Below, one piece after another: positions 26,122-34,449 of a stretch of 35,376 nt of DNA. This DNA comes from Nocardioides lijunqiniae (GTDB taxonomy: Bacteria > Actinomycetota > Actinomycetes > Propionibacteriales > Nocardioidaceae). Where the stretch lies: assembly GCF_015024225.1 (NCBI RefSeq), contig NZ_JACJGM010000014.1:1-35376 (forward strand), read 5' to 3'. Positions within the stretch are counted from its first letter, which is position 1. The number at the start of each line of letters is the position of its first letter. The notes under the pieces are model-generated. The model saw nothing but the letters and a program-made list of their open reading frames with translations. It was not told the origin of the DNA and did not search any database. A program made the translations under genes and the position numbers.

Positions 26122-26301
26122 CGCGGTCCAGCGGACGGCGTCGTCGACCAGGTCGGCCAGGGCGTGGACACCGCGCAGGTCCTCGCGCTCGCCCATCAGG
26201 GTGGTGAGGCCGCGTGCGTGACGCAGCTTGAAGGCGTCGCGGCGCTCGCGGGCGGCGTCGGTCTCTTCGGCGGTGACGATGTTGTCGGGGTTGCCGGCCA
26301 T
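26119..26301 (-). CDS. Small hypothetical protein (60 aa)
   Basis: A 60-residue, highly charged, probably helical protein (AEETDAARERRDAFKLRHARG, then LADLVDDAVRWTA at the C-terminus). I do not recognise a family. ATG 26301 is preceded by GAGGGAGACCCCC, a plausible ribosome-binding site. The stop lies in the last hairpin of the repeat array. It is an isolated gene transcribed towards the HerA-like gene, divergent from the SnoaL-like gene. Confidence 0.6.
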   Translation of the reverse strand: MAGNPDNIVTAEETDAARERRDAFKLRHARGLTTLMGEREDLRGVHALADLVDDAVRWTA

Positions 26302-26352
26302 CGGGGGTCTCCCTCTGTCTCTCGTTGCTGCGGGGTGGTGCGACCACTGTGG

Positions 26353-26369
26353 CCGGGCAAGATGCCCGG
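26353..26369. other. Perfect hairpin/palindrome in a divergent intergenic space
   Basis: CCGGGCA (26353-26359) pairs with TGCCCGG (26363-26369) around AGA. It lies in the 139-base space between the 60-residue protein gene and the SnoaL-like gene. It could be an operator for either gene; nothing else supports this. Confidence 0.3.
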
Positions 26370-26427
26370 GAGGTTGACCGCGAGTTACAGCGAGGTCTCA
26401 CGGCCCCCACGAGGACGTGATCCGGCT

Positions 26428-26433
26428 TACATT
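26428..26433 (+). promoter_or_regulatory. Leaderless -10 box of the SnoaL-like gene
   Basis: TACATT is followed by seven bases and the GTG at 26441. It decides the start: an in-frame GTG at 26417 lies upstream of this box and would not be transcribed. Confidence 0.5.
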
Positions 26434-26440
26434 GCTCGCT

Positions 26441-26890
26441 GTGACCGACTACGACGACATCTGCCAGCTCAAGTACCGCTACCTCCGGACGCTGGACACC
26501 AAGGACTGGGAGGCCTTCGAGGCCTGCTTCCAGCCCGACGCGACGGGCGACTACAACGGCCTGGTCTTCGAGGACCGGGCCGCCCTGGTGTCCTACATGC
26601 GGGAGAACCTCGGCGAGGGCATGATCACGATGCACCAGGTGCACCACCCGGAGATCTCGATCGAGGGTGACGAGGCCACGGCGCGCTGGTACCTCGAGGA
26701 CCGCGTCATCGTCGAGGCGTTCCGCTTCATGCTCGAGGGCGCCGCCTTCTACTCCGACCGCTACGTGCGCACGCCGGACGGCTGGCGGGTCGCCCACACC
26801 GGCTACCGCCGCACCTTCGAGCTGTCCTACAACCTCGACGACATGCCCAGCCTCAAGGTCAGCGGCCCCGGCGTGCACACCCACACCTGA
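26441..26890 (+). CDS. SnoaL/NTF2-like protein
   Basis: A 149-residue cone-shaped NTF2-like (SnoaL_4) protein. The opening helix DYDDICQLKYRYLRTLDTKD, then WEAFEACFQPDA, the beta-rich core with HQVHHPEI (a conserved histidine), and the closing YSDRYVRTPDGWRVAHTGYRRTFE are typical. Family members include dehydratases and cyclases such as scytalone dehydratase and steroid isomerase relatives. The substrate cannot be inferred. The start GTG 26441 is favoured by TACATT 7 bases upstream, indicating leaderless expression. It is isolated, convergent with the lipoprotein gene. Confidence 0.82.
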   Translation: MTDYDDICQLKYRYLRTLDTKDWEAFEACFQPDATGDYNGLVFEDRAALVSYMRENLGEGMITMHQVHHPEISIEGDEATARWYLEDRVIVEAFRFMLEGAAFYSDRYVRTPDGWRVAHTGYRRTFELSYNLDDMPSLKVSGPGVHTHT

Positions 26891-26905
26891 GCGGGGGTCC
26901 GCCCG

Positions 26906-27523
26906 TCAGCGCCAGGCGAAGGTCGCGAGCATGGAGTCGACGGTGCGCTGGCGGGCCGGGGGATCGGTGAGCATCTCGAAGTCGATCTCGACCAGGAAGC
27001 CCTCGTGGAGGATCAGGTAGACCTCGGCGTGGCGGGTGCGGCTCATCGTGCCGCTCAGGTGGACGGCGGGCTCGCCGGCGACCTCGGTGTCGGGCTGGCG
27101 GGCGAGGTCGCCGAGGTAGGTGCGCGAGCGCTCGAGGTCGGCGGCGACGTCCTCGAGCGTGTAGTCGGCGTAGTCGGGGCGGATCGAGAAGTAGACGTTG
27201 TCGCCGGCGGCGAGGTCGCTCAGCGAGGTGATCCTGTCGCCCGAGACCTGTCGCGAGACGTAGTCCCTCGTCGCGCCGCGGACGGTGAAGAGGCTGGTCG
27301 TGTGCACCGGACCGGTCGCGGCCGGGGCGCCGGGCTCCGGTGCGGCGGTGGAGGCCTCGCTCGACGGGCTCGGCGAGCTCGAGCCCGAGTCCGACGGCCC
27401 CGTCGAGCCCGAGGACGGGCTCGGGTCGGCAGCCGACCCCTCGTCGTCACCGTCGCCGTCGCCGGACGAGCACCCCGCGAGCAGCACGAGCGCGGTCGCG
27501 CCGGCGGCGACGGCCCTCCTCAC
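26906..27523 (-). CDS. Putative lipoprotein coupled to eccC
   Basis: A 205-residue lipoprotein. The signal peptide ends in the lipobox LLAGC with Cys18. A Ser/Pro/Asp-rich linker (about 19-65) follows, then a globular beta-rich domain (about 75-205) with HTTSLFTVRGATRDYVSRQ at its start. I recognise no family. The start GTG 27523 overlaps the eccC stop as GTGA, so it is translated with the ESX motor gene, which implies an envelope-side role near the ESX complex. It is convergent with the SnoaL-like gene 15 bases away. Confidence 0.75.
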   Translation of the reverse strand: MRRAVAAGATALVLLAGCSSGDGDGDDEGSAADPSPSSGSTGPSDSGSSSPSPSSEASTAAPEPGAPAATGPVHTTSLFTVRGATRDYVSRQVSGDRITSLSDLAAGDNVYFSIRPDYADYTLEDVAADLERSRTYLGDLARQPDTEVAGEPAVHLSGTMSRTRHAEVYLILHEGFLVEIDFEMLTDPPARQRTVDSMLATFAWR

Positions 27524-30500
27524 AGGGTGGGGTCCGTCCACGCCGTCTGGACGACCTCGGTGCCGCGGTCGCGGGTGATGAGACGACCGCGCCCGGCAGG
27601 CAGCGGGATCGGGCGCAGGTTGCCCAGCAGCGGCCCCTCGTCGGGGCTTCCCGAGAGCAGCAGGCCGGGCATGGCCAGGTCGCGCATCGACTGGATGACC
27701 GGCTCGTAGAGAGCCCGCGACGCGCCACCCGAGCGGCGGGCGACGACGACGTGGAGGCCGACGTCGCGCGCCTGGGCCAGCAGCGGCTGCAGCAGGGCGA
27801 CCGGCGAGGTCTGCTGGGTCGCGACCAGGTCGTAGTCGTCGACGACCACGAAGACCTCGGCGCCAGTCCACCAAGTGCGGTTGCGCAGCTGCTCGGGCGT
27901 CACGTCGGGGCCCGGGATGCGGCTCTCGAGGTACGTCGCCAGGTCCTTGATCGCGGGCGTCGCCTGCGTCGCGGACGTGAGGTAGTTGAGCAGGTAGTCC
28001 TCCGGGACCTCGCCCAGCAGCGAGCGGCGGTAGTCGACGACCACGAGCTGCGCCTGCTTGGCCGTGCGCGTGCGCATGACCTCGTGGATGTAGGTGCGCA
28101 GGATCGAGCTCTTGCCGGACTTCCCGTCGCCGAAGATGAGCAGGTGCGGCTCGGCGTCGGGGTCGAGCGCGACCGGGGCCAGCTCCTTCTCGTTGATGCC
28201 GAGCACCAGGCGCAGGTCCTCGCTGCCGTCGCGCTCCTCCTCGGGCACGGGGCTCAGCGCCACGCCGGCCTGCTCGCGCAGCTGCGCGAGCTCGATCCGC
28301 TCGGGCAGCAGCCGCAGCTTGGGGCCGGCCGGGCCGCGCCAGGCGGTGGCGACGCGACTGATCAGCTCGTCGACGCCGTCGCCCAGCGACGTGGCGTCGG
28401 CGTCGCCGTCGATGCGCGGGAGCGCCCCGAGGAAGTGCAGCTTGCTCTGCACCAGCCCGCGCCCCGGCCGACCGGTCGGGACCAGCTGGGCGATCTTGCG
28501 GTCGATCTCGGAGTCGAGGGCGTCACCGAGGCGCAGCTCGAGCCGGGTGCCGAACAGGTCGCGCATCGCGGCGCGGAAGTCGGCCCAGCGCGAGGCCCCC
28601 GTGACGATGTGGAGCCCGAACGTCAGGCCGCGCGAGGCCAGCTGCTGGATCTCCAGCTCGAGGTCGTCGAAGTCCGAGCGCAGCGTGCTCCAGCCGTCGA
28701 CGACCAGGAACACGTCGCCGTAGCCGTCGTCGACGCGACCCTGGGCACGCCGGGTCCGGTAGGTCTCGATCGAGTCGATGCCGTTGGCGCGGAAGTAGGC
28801 CTCGCGCCGGTCGACGACGCCGGAGACCTCCGCCATGATCCGGCGTACGACGTCCGGCTCGGAGCGCGTGCCGACCCCGGAGACGTGGGGCAGGCGGGTC
28901 AGGGGCGCGAACGTGCCGCCTCCGAAGTCGAGCACGAAGAACTGCGACTCCTGGGGGGTCGTGGTCAGCGCCATGCTGGTCACGATCGTGCGCAGCATCG
29001 TGCTCTTGCCGCTGCGCGGGCCGCCGACGACGGCCACGTGCCCCGAGGCGCCGCTGAGGTTGATCGTGAGGGTGTCGCGGCGCTGCTCGCGCGGGCGGTC
29101 CACCGTGCCGAGCGGCACGACCAGCCCGCCCAGGGCGCGCCACTGCTGCGAGACCAGCCCGAGCTCGGCGTCCTCGGCGAGGTCGCTCATCAGCTCGTCC
29201 AGCGTGTCCGGCACGTCGAGCGGCGGCAGCCACACCTGGTGCGCCGCCGGCCCCTGGCCGACCATGTGGCCGACGGCGAGGTCGAGCAGCGACTCCTGGC
29301 TGTCGGGCTCGACGACGGGCTGCACCTCGGGCTCGGGCTCGTTGACCTCGAGCTTGTGCACCTCGGAGATGGTGAAGGGCAGGATGCCCTGGAGGTGCCC
29401 GCCCTCGTCGCGGCGGACGCGCACGCGCCCGGTGGCCGGTGGCCCCGAGACGTACGCCGCCTTGAAGCGCGTCATCGACGTCGGGTCGGGCTTGAGGAAG
29501 CCCAGGCCCGGCACGGCCGGCAGCTCGTAGGCGTCGGGCACGCCGAGGACCGCGCGCGACTCCTGGGCGCTGAACGTGCGCAGGCCGACGCGGTAGGAGA
29601 GGTGCGACTCCAGGCCGCGCAGCCGTCCCTCCTCGAGACGCTGCGAGGCGAGCAGCAGGTGCAGGCCGAGGGAGCGGCCGAGGCGGCCGATGGCCACGAA
29701 CAGGTCGATGAACTCCGGCTTGGCCGAGAGCATCTCGGAGAACTCGTCGACCACGAGGAACAGCGACGGCATCGGGTCGAGCTCCTCGCCCGCGGCCCGT
29801 GCCTTCTCGTAGTCGCGGATGGAGGCGAAGTTGCCGGCGTCGCGCAGCAGCTCCTGGCGGCGCACCATCTCGCCCGACAGGGCGTCCTGCATGCGGTCGA
29901 CGAGGGTGAGCTCGTTGGCGAGGTTGGTGATGACCGCGGAGACGTGGGGCATGTCGGACATCCCCGCGAAGGTGGCGCCGCCCTTGAAGTCGACGAGCAC
30001 CATGTTGAGCTGCTCGGGGGAGTGGGTCATCGCCAGGCCGAGCACCAGCGTGCGCAGGAACTCCGACTTGCCGGAGCCCGTCGCGCCGATGACCAGGCCG
30101 TGCGGGCCCATGCCCTGCTGGGCGGACTCCTTGATGTCGAGGTGCACGAGGCCGCCGCCCTCGCCCAGGCCGATCGGCACCCGCAGCCGGTCGCGCGCCG
30201 GTCGGGGGCGCCACGCGGCGGTGGGGTCGAACTGGCGCACGTCGCCCAGGCCGAGCAGGTCCATGAAGTCGGCCGGGCCGGTGATCTCGCCGGTGCTGGC
30301 CGCCTCGGGGGCGCCGCCTCCGGAGGTCACCGTGTGCATCGGGGTCAGTCGGCGGGCGAAGGCCTCCGCGGTGGCGAGGTCGCACTGGTCGCCCTTGGCG
30401 CGGATCTCCTCCTCGCGCAGCCGCAGCGCGACCACGGGGACCTTGTTCTCGCCCTCGTCCGCCGGGCCGTCGAGCTGGATGCGCAGGCGGCTCGGGTCGT

Positions 30501-31557
30501 CCAGCTCGCCCCAGCGGGCGGGCAGGTCGAGCACGGTCACGCCGTGCAGGCCGTCCGGGGGGATCACGTGGTTGCCGGGCGGCAGCTCGGCGCCGTCGGT
30601 CACGAGCAGGATGTGCGGGGTGGCCGGACGCTCGTCGGCGCCGAAGCGAGGACGGTCGCTGAGGTCGGGCGGCAGCAGGTTGGCGAGGTCGGCCAGCGAC
30701 GTCGTGACCATCCGCATCGGGCCGACCGCGTCGCTCTGCTGGGCGCTGAGGGCGTGCGGCAGCCACTTGATCCAGTCCCAGTGCGCGAGGTGCATCTCCG
30801 AGGACAGCACGGCGAGCACCAGGTTGTCGGGGGAGTGGAACGCCGTGGCGGAGCAGATGATGGCGCGCGCCAGGCTGCGCGCCTCCTCCTCGTCGCCGCA
30901 GATCTCGACGCGGTCGAAGGCCCGCAGGTCGATCGAGGCGGGCAGGTCGGGCTGCAGCCGGTGGACGACGAGCAGCCGGTGCAGCGCCGAGGCGGCCGCG
31001 GGGTCGACCTCGTCGATCGGCGCGCTCTCGGGCGGCACGAGCTCCAGGGCGAGCGGTTGGGCGCAGAGCCCGTAGCGCACGTGCAGGAACTGCGGGTCGC
31101 TCGAGACGTGCTCCCAGATGCGGGAGCGCTCCTCGGCGAGAGCCGGCAGGGACGCCGGGTCGGGGTGGTGCCAGGTGAGGGCGCGGCGCTGCTGGTCGGC
31201 GGACTCGCGCGCGACCTTGCGGACGTTGCTGAGGTAGCGGAGGTACTCGGTGCGCGAGCCGGTGACCTGCTGCGCGCGCTGCTTCCGCTGGCGGTCGACC
31301 TGCACGAGGATGAAGCCGACGGTCGCGAAGAGGAACATGCCGGCGGCGATGAAGCGGATGCCGTTGCTGCTGCCGGTGCGCGCGCCCATGGTCGCCACGA
31401 GCACGATCGAGCCCAGGCTGCCCAGCATCGGGATGGCGTTCATCATCACGCCGGCGGCGCCCTCGGCGGGCTGGATCTGCGGCGGCGGCTGCAGCACGAG
31501 CTGCCCCGTGGGCATCTCCGGCTCGTCCACTCGTGCCCCGCGAAGCGTCGTGCTCAC
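27520..31557 (-). CDS. eccC: Type VII secretion ATPase EccC (fused EccCa/EccCb)
   Basis: The motor of the ESX secretion system, 1345 residues, in the inner membrane. Two transmembrane helices (about 41-58 and 68-87) are followed by a DUF-type linker and three FtsK/SpoIIIE ATPase domains. Walker A motifs: GATGSGKSE (491-499), GGPRSGKST (845-853) and GDGKSGKSS (1143-1151). The first domain has Walker B D604-E605. The second has D954-G955 and the third D1240-D1241, so only the first has the catalytic glutamate; in known EccC the later domains mainly bind substrate. The start GTG 31557 follows AAGGGGACGG. Its stop overlaps a lipoprotein gene by four bases. A divergent eccD lies 141 bases upstream. 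Confidence 0.95.
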   Translation of the reverse strand: MSTTLRGARVDEPEMPTGQLVLQPPPQIQPAEGAAGVMMNAIPMLGSLGSIVLVATMGARTGSSNGIRFIAAGMFLFATVGFILVQVDRQRKQRAQQVTGSRTEYLRYLSNVRKVARESADQQRRALTWHHPDPASLPALAEERSRIWEHVSSDPQFLHVRYGLCAQPLALELVPPESAPIDEVDPAAASALHRLLVVHRLQPDLPASIDLRAFDRVEICGDEEEARSLARAIICSATAFHSPDNLVLAVLSSEMHLAHWDWIKWLPHALSAQQSDAVGPMRMVTTSLADLANLLPPDLSDRPRFGADERPATPHILLVTDGAELPPGNHVIPPDGLHGVTVLDLPARWGELDDPSRLRIQLDGPADEGENKVPVVALRLREEEIRAKGDQCDLATAEAFARRLTPMHTVTSGGGAPEAASTGEITGPADFMDLLGLGDVRQFDPTAAWRPRPARDRLRVPIGLGEGGGLVHLDIKESAQQGMGPHGLVIGATGSGKSEFLRTLVLGLAMTHSPEQLNMVLVDFKGGATFAGMSDMPHVSAVITNLANELTLVDRMQDALSGEMVRRQELLRDAGNFASIRDYEKARAAGEELDPMPSLFLVVDEFSEMLSAKPEFIDLFVAIGRLGRSLGLHLLLASQRLEEGRLRGLESHLSYRVGLRTFSAQESRAVLGVPDAYELPAVPGLGFLKPDPTSMTRFKAAYVSGPPATGRVRVRRDEGGHLQGILPFTISEVHKLEVNEPEPEVQPVVEPDSQESLLDLAVGHMVGQGPAAHQVWLPPLDVPDTLDELMSDLAEDAELGLVSQQWRALGGLVVPLGTVDRPREQRRDTLTINLSGASGHVAVVGGPRSGKSTMLRTIVTSMALTTTPQESQFFVLDFGGGTFAPLTRLPHVSGVGTRSEPDVVRRIMAEVSGVVDRREAYFRANGIDSIETYRTRRAQGRVDDGYGDVFLVVDGWSTLRSDFDDLELEIQQLASRGLTFGLHIVTGASRWADFRAAMRDLFGTRLELRLGDALDSEIDRKIAQLVPTGRPGRGLVQSKLHFLGALPRIDGDADATSLGDGVDELISRVATAWRGPAGPKLRLLPERIELAQLREQAGVALSPVPEEERDGSEDLRLVLGINEKELAPVALDPDAEPHLLIFGDGKSGKSSILRTYIHEVMRTRTAKQAQLVVVDYRRSLLGEVPEDYLLNYLTSATQATPAIKDLATYLESRIPGPDVTPEQLRNRTWWTGAEVFVVVDDYDLVATQQTSPVALLQPLLAQARDVGLHVVVARRSGGASRALYEPVIQSMRDLAMPGLLLSGSPDEGPLLGNLRPIPLPAGRGRLITRDRGTEVVQTAWTDPTL

Positions 31558-31586
31558 GCTCAACCGTCCCCTTGCCGTCGACCGGT

Positions 31587-31609
31587 GGTGCCCGAGAGGG
31601 CCGGGCACC
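31587..31609 (-). other. Hairpin in the eccC leader
   Basis: GGTGCCCG (31587-31594) pairs with CGGGCACC (31602-31609) around seven bases, about 30 bases upstream of the eccC start in the transcript. A second hairpin CACCGCT/AGCGGTG overlaps it at 31606-31622. They may regulate translation or be incidental. Confidence 0.3.
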
Positions 31610-31624
31610 GCTCCCAGCGGTGGC

Positions 31625-31655
31625 TTGATGATAGGCGTACCCCGACCATTAGGCT
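31625..31655. promoter_or_regulatory. Candidate divergent promoters of eccC and eccD
   Basis: For eccD, TTGATG (31625-31630) and TAGGCT (31650-31655) are 19 bases apart, giving a leader of about 37 bases. On the minus strand TATCAT (31633-31628) could be the eccC -10 box, with no clear -35. The assignments are tentative. Confidence 0.35.
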
Positions 31656-31698
31656 GCCCACGACCGGACGGTCCCGTCCGGACCCTTCGGGAGGCGAC

Positions 31699-33096
31699 GT
31701 GAGCGGGTCGGGCAACGGTTCGGCCGCGGCTGCGGCCGAGGCGGTCGCGCTGACCGTGCTGGGCCCCTCGGGTGCCCTGGACCTCCTGGTGCCGGCCGGG
31801 GCCTCGGCCCACGACGTCGCCGTCGAGTACGCCGCGCAGGCCGGTGTCGACGCCCTGCCCACCATCCACACCCGGGTCGGCGACCCGCTCGCCCCCGACG
31901 CCACGCTGGAGAGCGTCGGCATCGGGTCCGGCTCCCTGGTCGTCGCGCTCTCGCACGCGGCGGCCGCCCCGACCGTGACCGGTCGCCGGCGTCGCGCCGC
32001 GCCCGGCAAGGCCGCGTCGTCCCCGCGCTCGGTCCCCCCAGGCCCGCTGTCCGTGCTGTGGTGCTGCGTGAGCGCAGCGGCCGCCCTGCTCGCCGGATGG
32101 TTCGCCTCCCAGCAGGAGCCGTCGCCCCAGCGCACCGCCACCGTGGTGCTGCTCGGCGTCGCCGCCGCGCTCGGGGTGCTGCCGTTGGGGCGCTACGCCG
32201 CGCACCGGATCCTCGCGGCCCCCGCCTTCGCCGCGTCCGCGGCGTTCGTCGTGGCCTGGGACCCCGCGCCGGAGCGGCTGCCCACCATCGTCGGCGTGGC
32301 CGCCCTCACCGCGGCCGTCACCGCCGCGGTGGCCCGCGCCCTGGACGCCTACTCCGAGGAGGCGCTGCGCGTCTGGGTGTCGGTCGGCACCGGCGTCTTC
32401 GTGGTCACCTGCGGTGCCGCCCTCCTCGACCTCCGCCCGCAGGTCGCGTGGGCGGTGCTGCTGGTCGCGGCCATGCTCGCGTCGCGGTTCGTCCCGATGC
32501 TGGCCATCGACGTGCCGGACCAGTTCCTGATCGACCTGGAGCGCCTCGCCGTGACGGCCTGGTCGGCGCGCGACCGCCCCACCGGCCGCCGCGGCCGGAT
32601 CGTCGTGCCTCCCCGTGCGGTGGAGGTCGTGGCCGTGCGGGGCACGCGCATCGTCACGGCGTCCTCGGCCGCGATCCTCGCGGTCGTCGTCGTCTCGGCC
32701 CCGCTGCTGCTGGCCAGCGCGACCCGGAGCCCCGACGCGCTCGGGGCGCGGTGCCTGGTCGGCTTCGCCGGCGGCGCCCTGCTGTTCGTCGCCCGGACCT
32801 ACCGCCACGTCGCGGCCCGCGCGCTGCTCCGGGTGGCGGGCCTGGTGTGCGGGATCTCGCTGCTGGTCGTCCTCTTCGGGAGCCTGCAGGCCGACACGCT
32901 GCTGCTCCTCGGCGTCCTCGCCATCGTGGCCTCGGCCCTGCTGCTGCTGGTCTCCGTCGCCCTCGGTCGGGGCTGGCGGTCGGCCTGGTGGTCGCGCCGG
33001 GCCGAGGTCGCCGAGGCCGTCTGCGGGTCCTTCGCCGTGGGCTCGCTCGTGCTCGCCGTGGGCCTCTTCCGGCACCTGTGGGAATTGACAGGGTGA
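31699..33096 (+). CDS. eccD: Type VII secretion integral membrane protein EccD
   Basis: A 465-residue ESX membrane component. An N-terminal ubiquitin-like (YukD-type) domain (about 14-90, with DLLVPAGASAHDVAVEYAAQ) is followed by a Pro/Arg linker. About eleven hydrophobic segments then fill residues 112 to 460, typical of EccD pore and scaffold subunits. The start GTG 31699 has GGGAGGCGAC before it. It is divergent from eccC and upstream of two WXG100 genes. The family name follows from the domain order; the precise branch of ESX system cannot be told. Confidence 0.88.
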   Translation: MSGSGNGSAAAAAEAVALTVLGPSGALDLLVPAGASAHDVAVEYAAQAGVDALPTIHTRVGDPLAPDATLESVGIGSGSLVVALSHAAAAPTVTGRRRRAAPGKAASSPRSVPPGPLSVLWCCVSAAAALLAGWFASQQEPSPQRTATVVLLGVAAALGVLPLGRYAAHRILAAPAFAASAAFVVAWDPAPERLPTIVGVAALTAAVTAAVARALDAYSEEALRVWVSVGTGVFVVTCGAALLDLRPQVAWAVLLVAAMLASRFVPMLAIDVPDQFLIDLERLAVTAWSARDRPTGRRGRIVVPPRAVEVVAVRGTRIVTASSAAILAVVVVSAPLLLASATRSPDALGARCLVGFAGGALLFVARTYRHVAARALLRVAGLVCGISLLVVLFGSLQADTLLLLGVLAIVASALLLLVSVALGRGWRSAWWSRRAEVAEAVCGSFAVGSLVLAVGLFRHLWELTG

Positions 33097-33097
33097 T

Positions 33098-33122
33098 GTT
33101 TAGGGGTCCTGCCCCCGGGTAG
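33098..33122 (+). promoter_or_regulatory. SigB/SigF-like promoter before the WXG100 pair
   Basis: GTTT (33098-33101), a 15-base spacer and GGGTAG (33117-33122) match the GTTT-N15-17-GGGTAT consensus except for the last base. It begins right after the eccD stop. The predicted start is near 33130, with a leader of about 110 bases. Confidence 0.45.
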
Positions 33123-33241
33123 ACACCTGCTTGTCCGGATCGCACGCCGAGAAGGACCACGAACCACCTGGCACCACAGGCACGCGAAGAAGAATCCACG
33201 ATGCGCGGCGACATGCCGCCACACATGAAGGAGCAGGCGAC

Positions 33242-33562
33242 ATGTCGGAAAACTCCAACGAGTTCGGCCAAGGCGAAGGTGTACTCACCCGCGCCGCTGG
33301 AATGGTGGCTGACGCTCGAGCCGACTTCAACAACATCAGCCGTCAGCTGACGGACCAGATCTCCTCGGTCCAGGGCCGCTGGGGCGGCCAGGGCGCCACG
33401 GCGTTCTTCGCCCTGCAGCAGGCGTGGACCGAGAAGCAGCAGACGATCGTCGACGCCCTCAACGAGTTCGAGAACTCCCTCGGCGTCACCGAGCGCGACA
33501 ACGTCAGCACCGACGAGTCCCAGGGCTCGAACTTCGCCAACCTGACCCACAAGCTCGGCTGA
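33242..33562 (+). CDS. WXG100 family secretion target, first of pair
   Basis: A 106-residue helical-hairpin protein of the ESX substrate class. The turn motif WGG is at W47-G49, between an N-terminal and a C-terminal amphipathic helix. The tail (residues 85-106) lacks a YxxxD/E motif. In known pairs only one partner carries that signal, and here the second gene does, consistent with a CFP-10/ESAT-6-like heterodimer. The start ATG 33242 follows AAGGAGCAGGCGAC. The next gene begins 26 bases after its stop. Confidence 0.88.
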   Translation: MSENSNEFGQGEGVLTRAAGMVADARADFNNISRQLTDQISSVQGRWGGQGATAFFALQQAWTEKQQTIVDALNEFENSLGVTERDNVSTDESQGSNFANLTHKLG

Positions 33563-33588
33563 CGGCCGCTACCAGACCAAGGAGAACG

Positions 33589-33888
33589 ATGATGAGCATG
33601 GATGGAATCAGGGTCAACCACGGCGCGGTGGACCAGGCCGCGGCCGACATGTACCAGAAGGTCAAGGACATCGACGACCGGATGAACCGTCTGGAGTCCG
33701 AGCTCGAGCCGCTGCGCAGCCAGTGGGTCGGTCAGGCCCAGTCGCAGTACACCGTCTCGAAGGCCAAGTGGGACAACGCGATCCAGGAGATGCGCGACCT
33801 GCTCGACAAGAGCAGCCAGACGGTCTACCAGTCCAACGCCGAGTACCAGGCCGCCGACAAGCGCGGCGCTGCGCAGTTCGAGATCTGA
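33589..33888 (+). CDS. WXG100 family secretion target, second of pair (YxxxD)
   Basis: A 99-residue WXG100 protein. The turn motif WVG is at W46-G48, and the C-terminal secretion signal YxxxD is seen as YQAAD (86-90), placed just after the second helix as in CFP-10. It should dimerise with the preceding protein and be the partner recognised by EccC. Three in-frame ATGs (33589, 33592, 33598) follow AAGGAGAACG; the first is used, although the second has the more usual spacing. A strong terminator follows. Confidence 0.9.
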   Translation: MMSMDGIRVNHGAVDQAAADMYQKVKDIDDRMNRLESELEPLRSQWVGQAQSQYTVSKAKWDNAIQEMRDLLDKSSQTVYQSNAEYQAADKRGAAQFEI

Positions 33889-33914
33889 CCTCACTGCCTC
33901 GATGGACACGACGT

Positions 33915-33950
33915 CGAGGGGGCCGGCACCGCGAGGTGTCGGCCCCCTCG
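33915..33950 (+). terminator. Strong terminator after the WXG100 pair
   Basis: A 16-pair stem (33915-33930 with 33935-33950, one G-T wobble) closes on a GCGA tetraloop. It lies 27 bases after the stop codon and lacks a T-run. A weaker imperfect hairpin follows at 33979-34022. The pair can therefore be transcribed apart from the downstream genes. Confidence 0.75.
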
Positions 33951-34044
33951 CCGATGCAGCCATCGTCACCGTCCGCCTGACCTCCCCACCGACGCCGCCG
34001 ACGACGTCGTCGGTGAGAGGTCGCCGCCGCACAGGAGCCCCGTC

Positions 34045-34449
34045 ATGTTCGTGATCGACCGGGTCGTGGAGATCCTCGAGTCCCTCCACGTCAACGAGGA
34101 GGCCATCCAAGCGGTCTCCGCCGCGCTGGAGAACGGCGCCGAGCTGATCGAGACCAGCGCCTTCATGACCTCGGAGCCGCTGCGGCCCACGGCGTTCGGG
34201 GCCAGCGACCGCGGGAGCGACCTCGGCTTCCACCACGACAAGGCCCGCGCCGTGGTGGTCGACACGCTCGACGCCTTCATGGACGACCTCGTCGGGTTCG
34301 CCGAGGGCGTGTCCCGCGCGGTCAGCCTGGTCGTCGACGCCGACGAGACGACGCGAGCCGACCTCACGGTGCAGCGCCAGGCGGTCGAGATCCTGGCCGA
34401 CCACACGGGGACGCACTCCTCCGGCCGTGCCGACGGAGAGCGCCGATGA
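34045..34449 (+). CDS. ESX-locus helical protein, WXG100-like
   Basis: A 134-residue, mostly helical acidic protein. The GSDLGFHHDKARAVVVDTLD and DADETTRADL segments resemble small proteins commonly found beside actinobacterial ESX genes, with two long helices after a short N-terminal part. It has no W-x-G motif, so membership of WXG100 is loose. The start ATG 34045 follows CACAGGAGCCCCGTC. Its stop overlaps the next gene as ATGA, suggesting the two products act as partners. Confidence 0.65.
   Translation: MFVIDRVVEILESLHVNEEAIQAVSAALENGAELIETSAFMTSEPLRPTAFGASDRGSDLGFHHDKARAVVVDTLDAFMDDLVGFAEGVSRAVSLVVDADETTRADLTVQRQAVEILADHTGTHSSGRADGERR

Noticed and set aside
27340..31698. Very long open frame on the plus strand opposite eccC
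   Set aside because: It is low-complexity, Arg/Gln/Leu-rich sequence created by GC-rich codon bias; only its end, from 31699, is the real eccD.
33085..33090. Perfect TTGACA as the -35 of the WXG100 promoter
   Set aside because: It lies in the last codons of eccD, and no TAnnnT box occurs at 16-19 bases; the overlapping GTTT/GGGTAG pair fits better.
33201..33241. Upstream ATGs in the WXG100 leader as a leader peptide
   Set aside because: They are out of frame with the WXG100 gene, overlap its ribosome-binding site and show no coding character.
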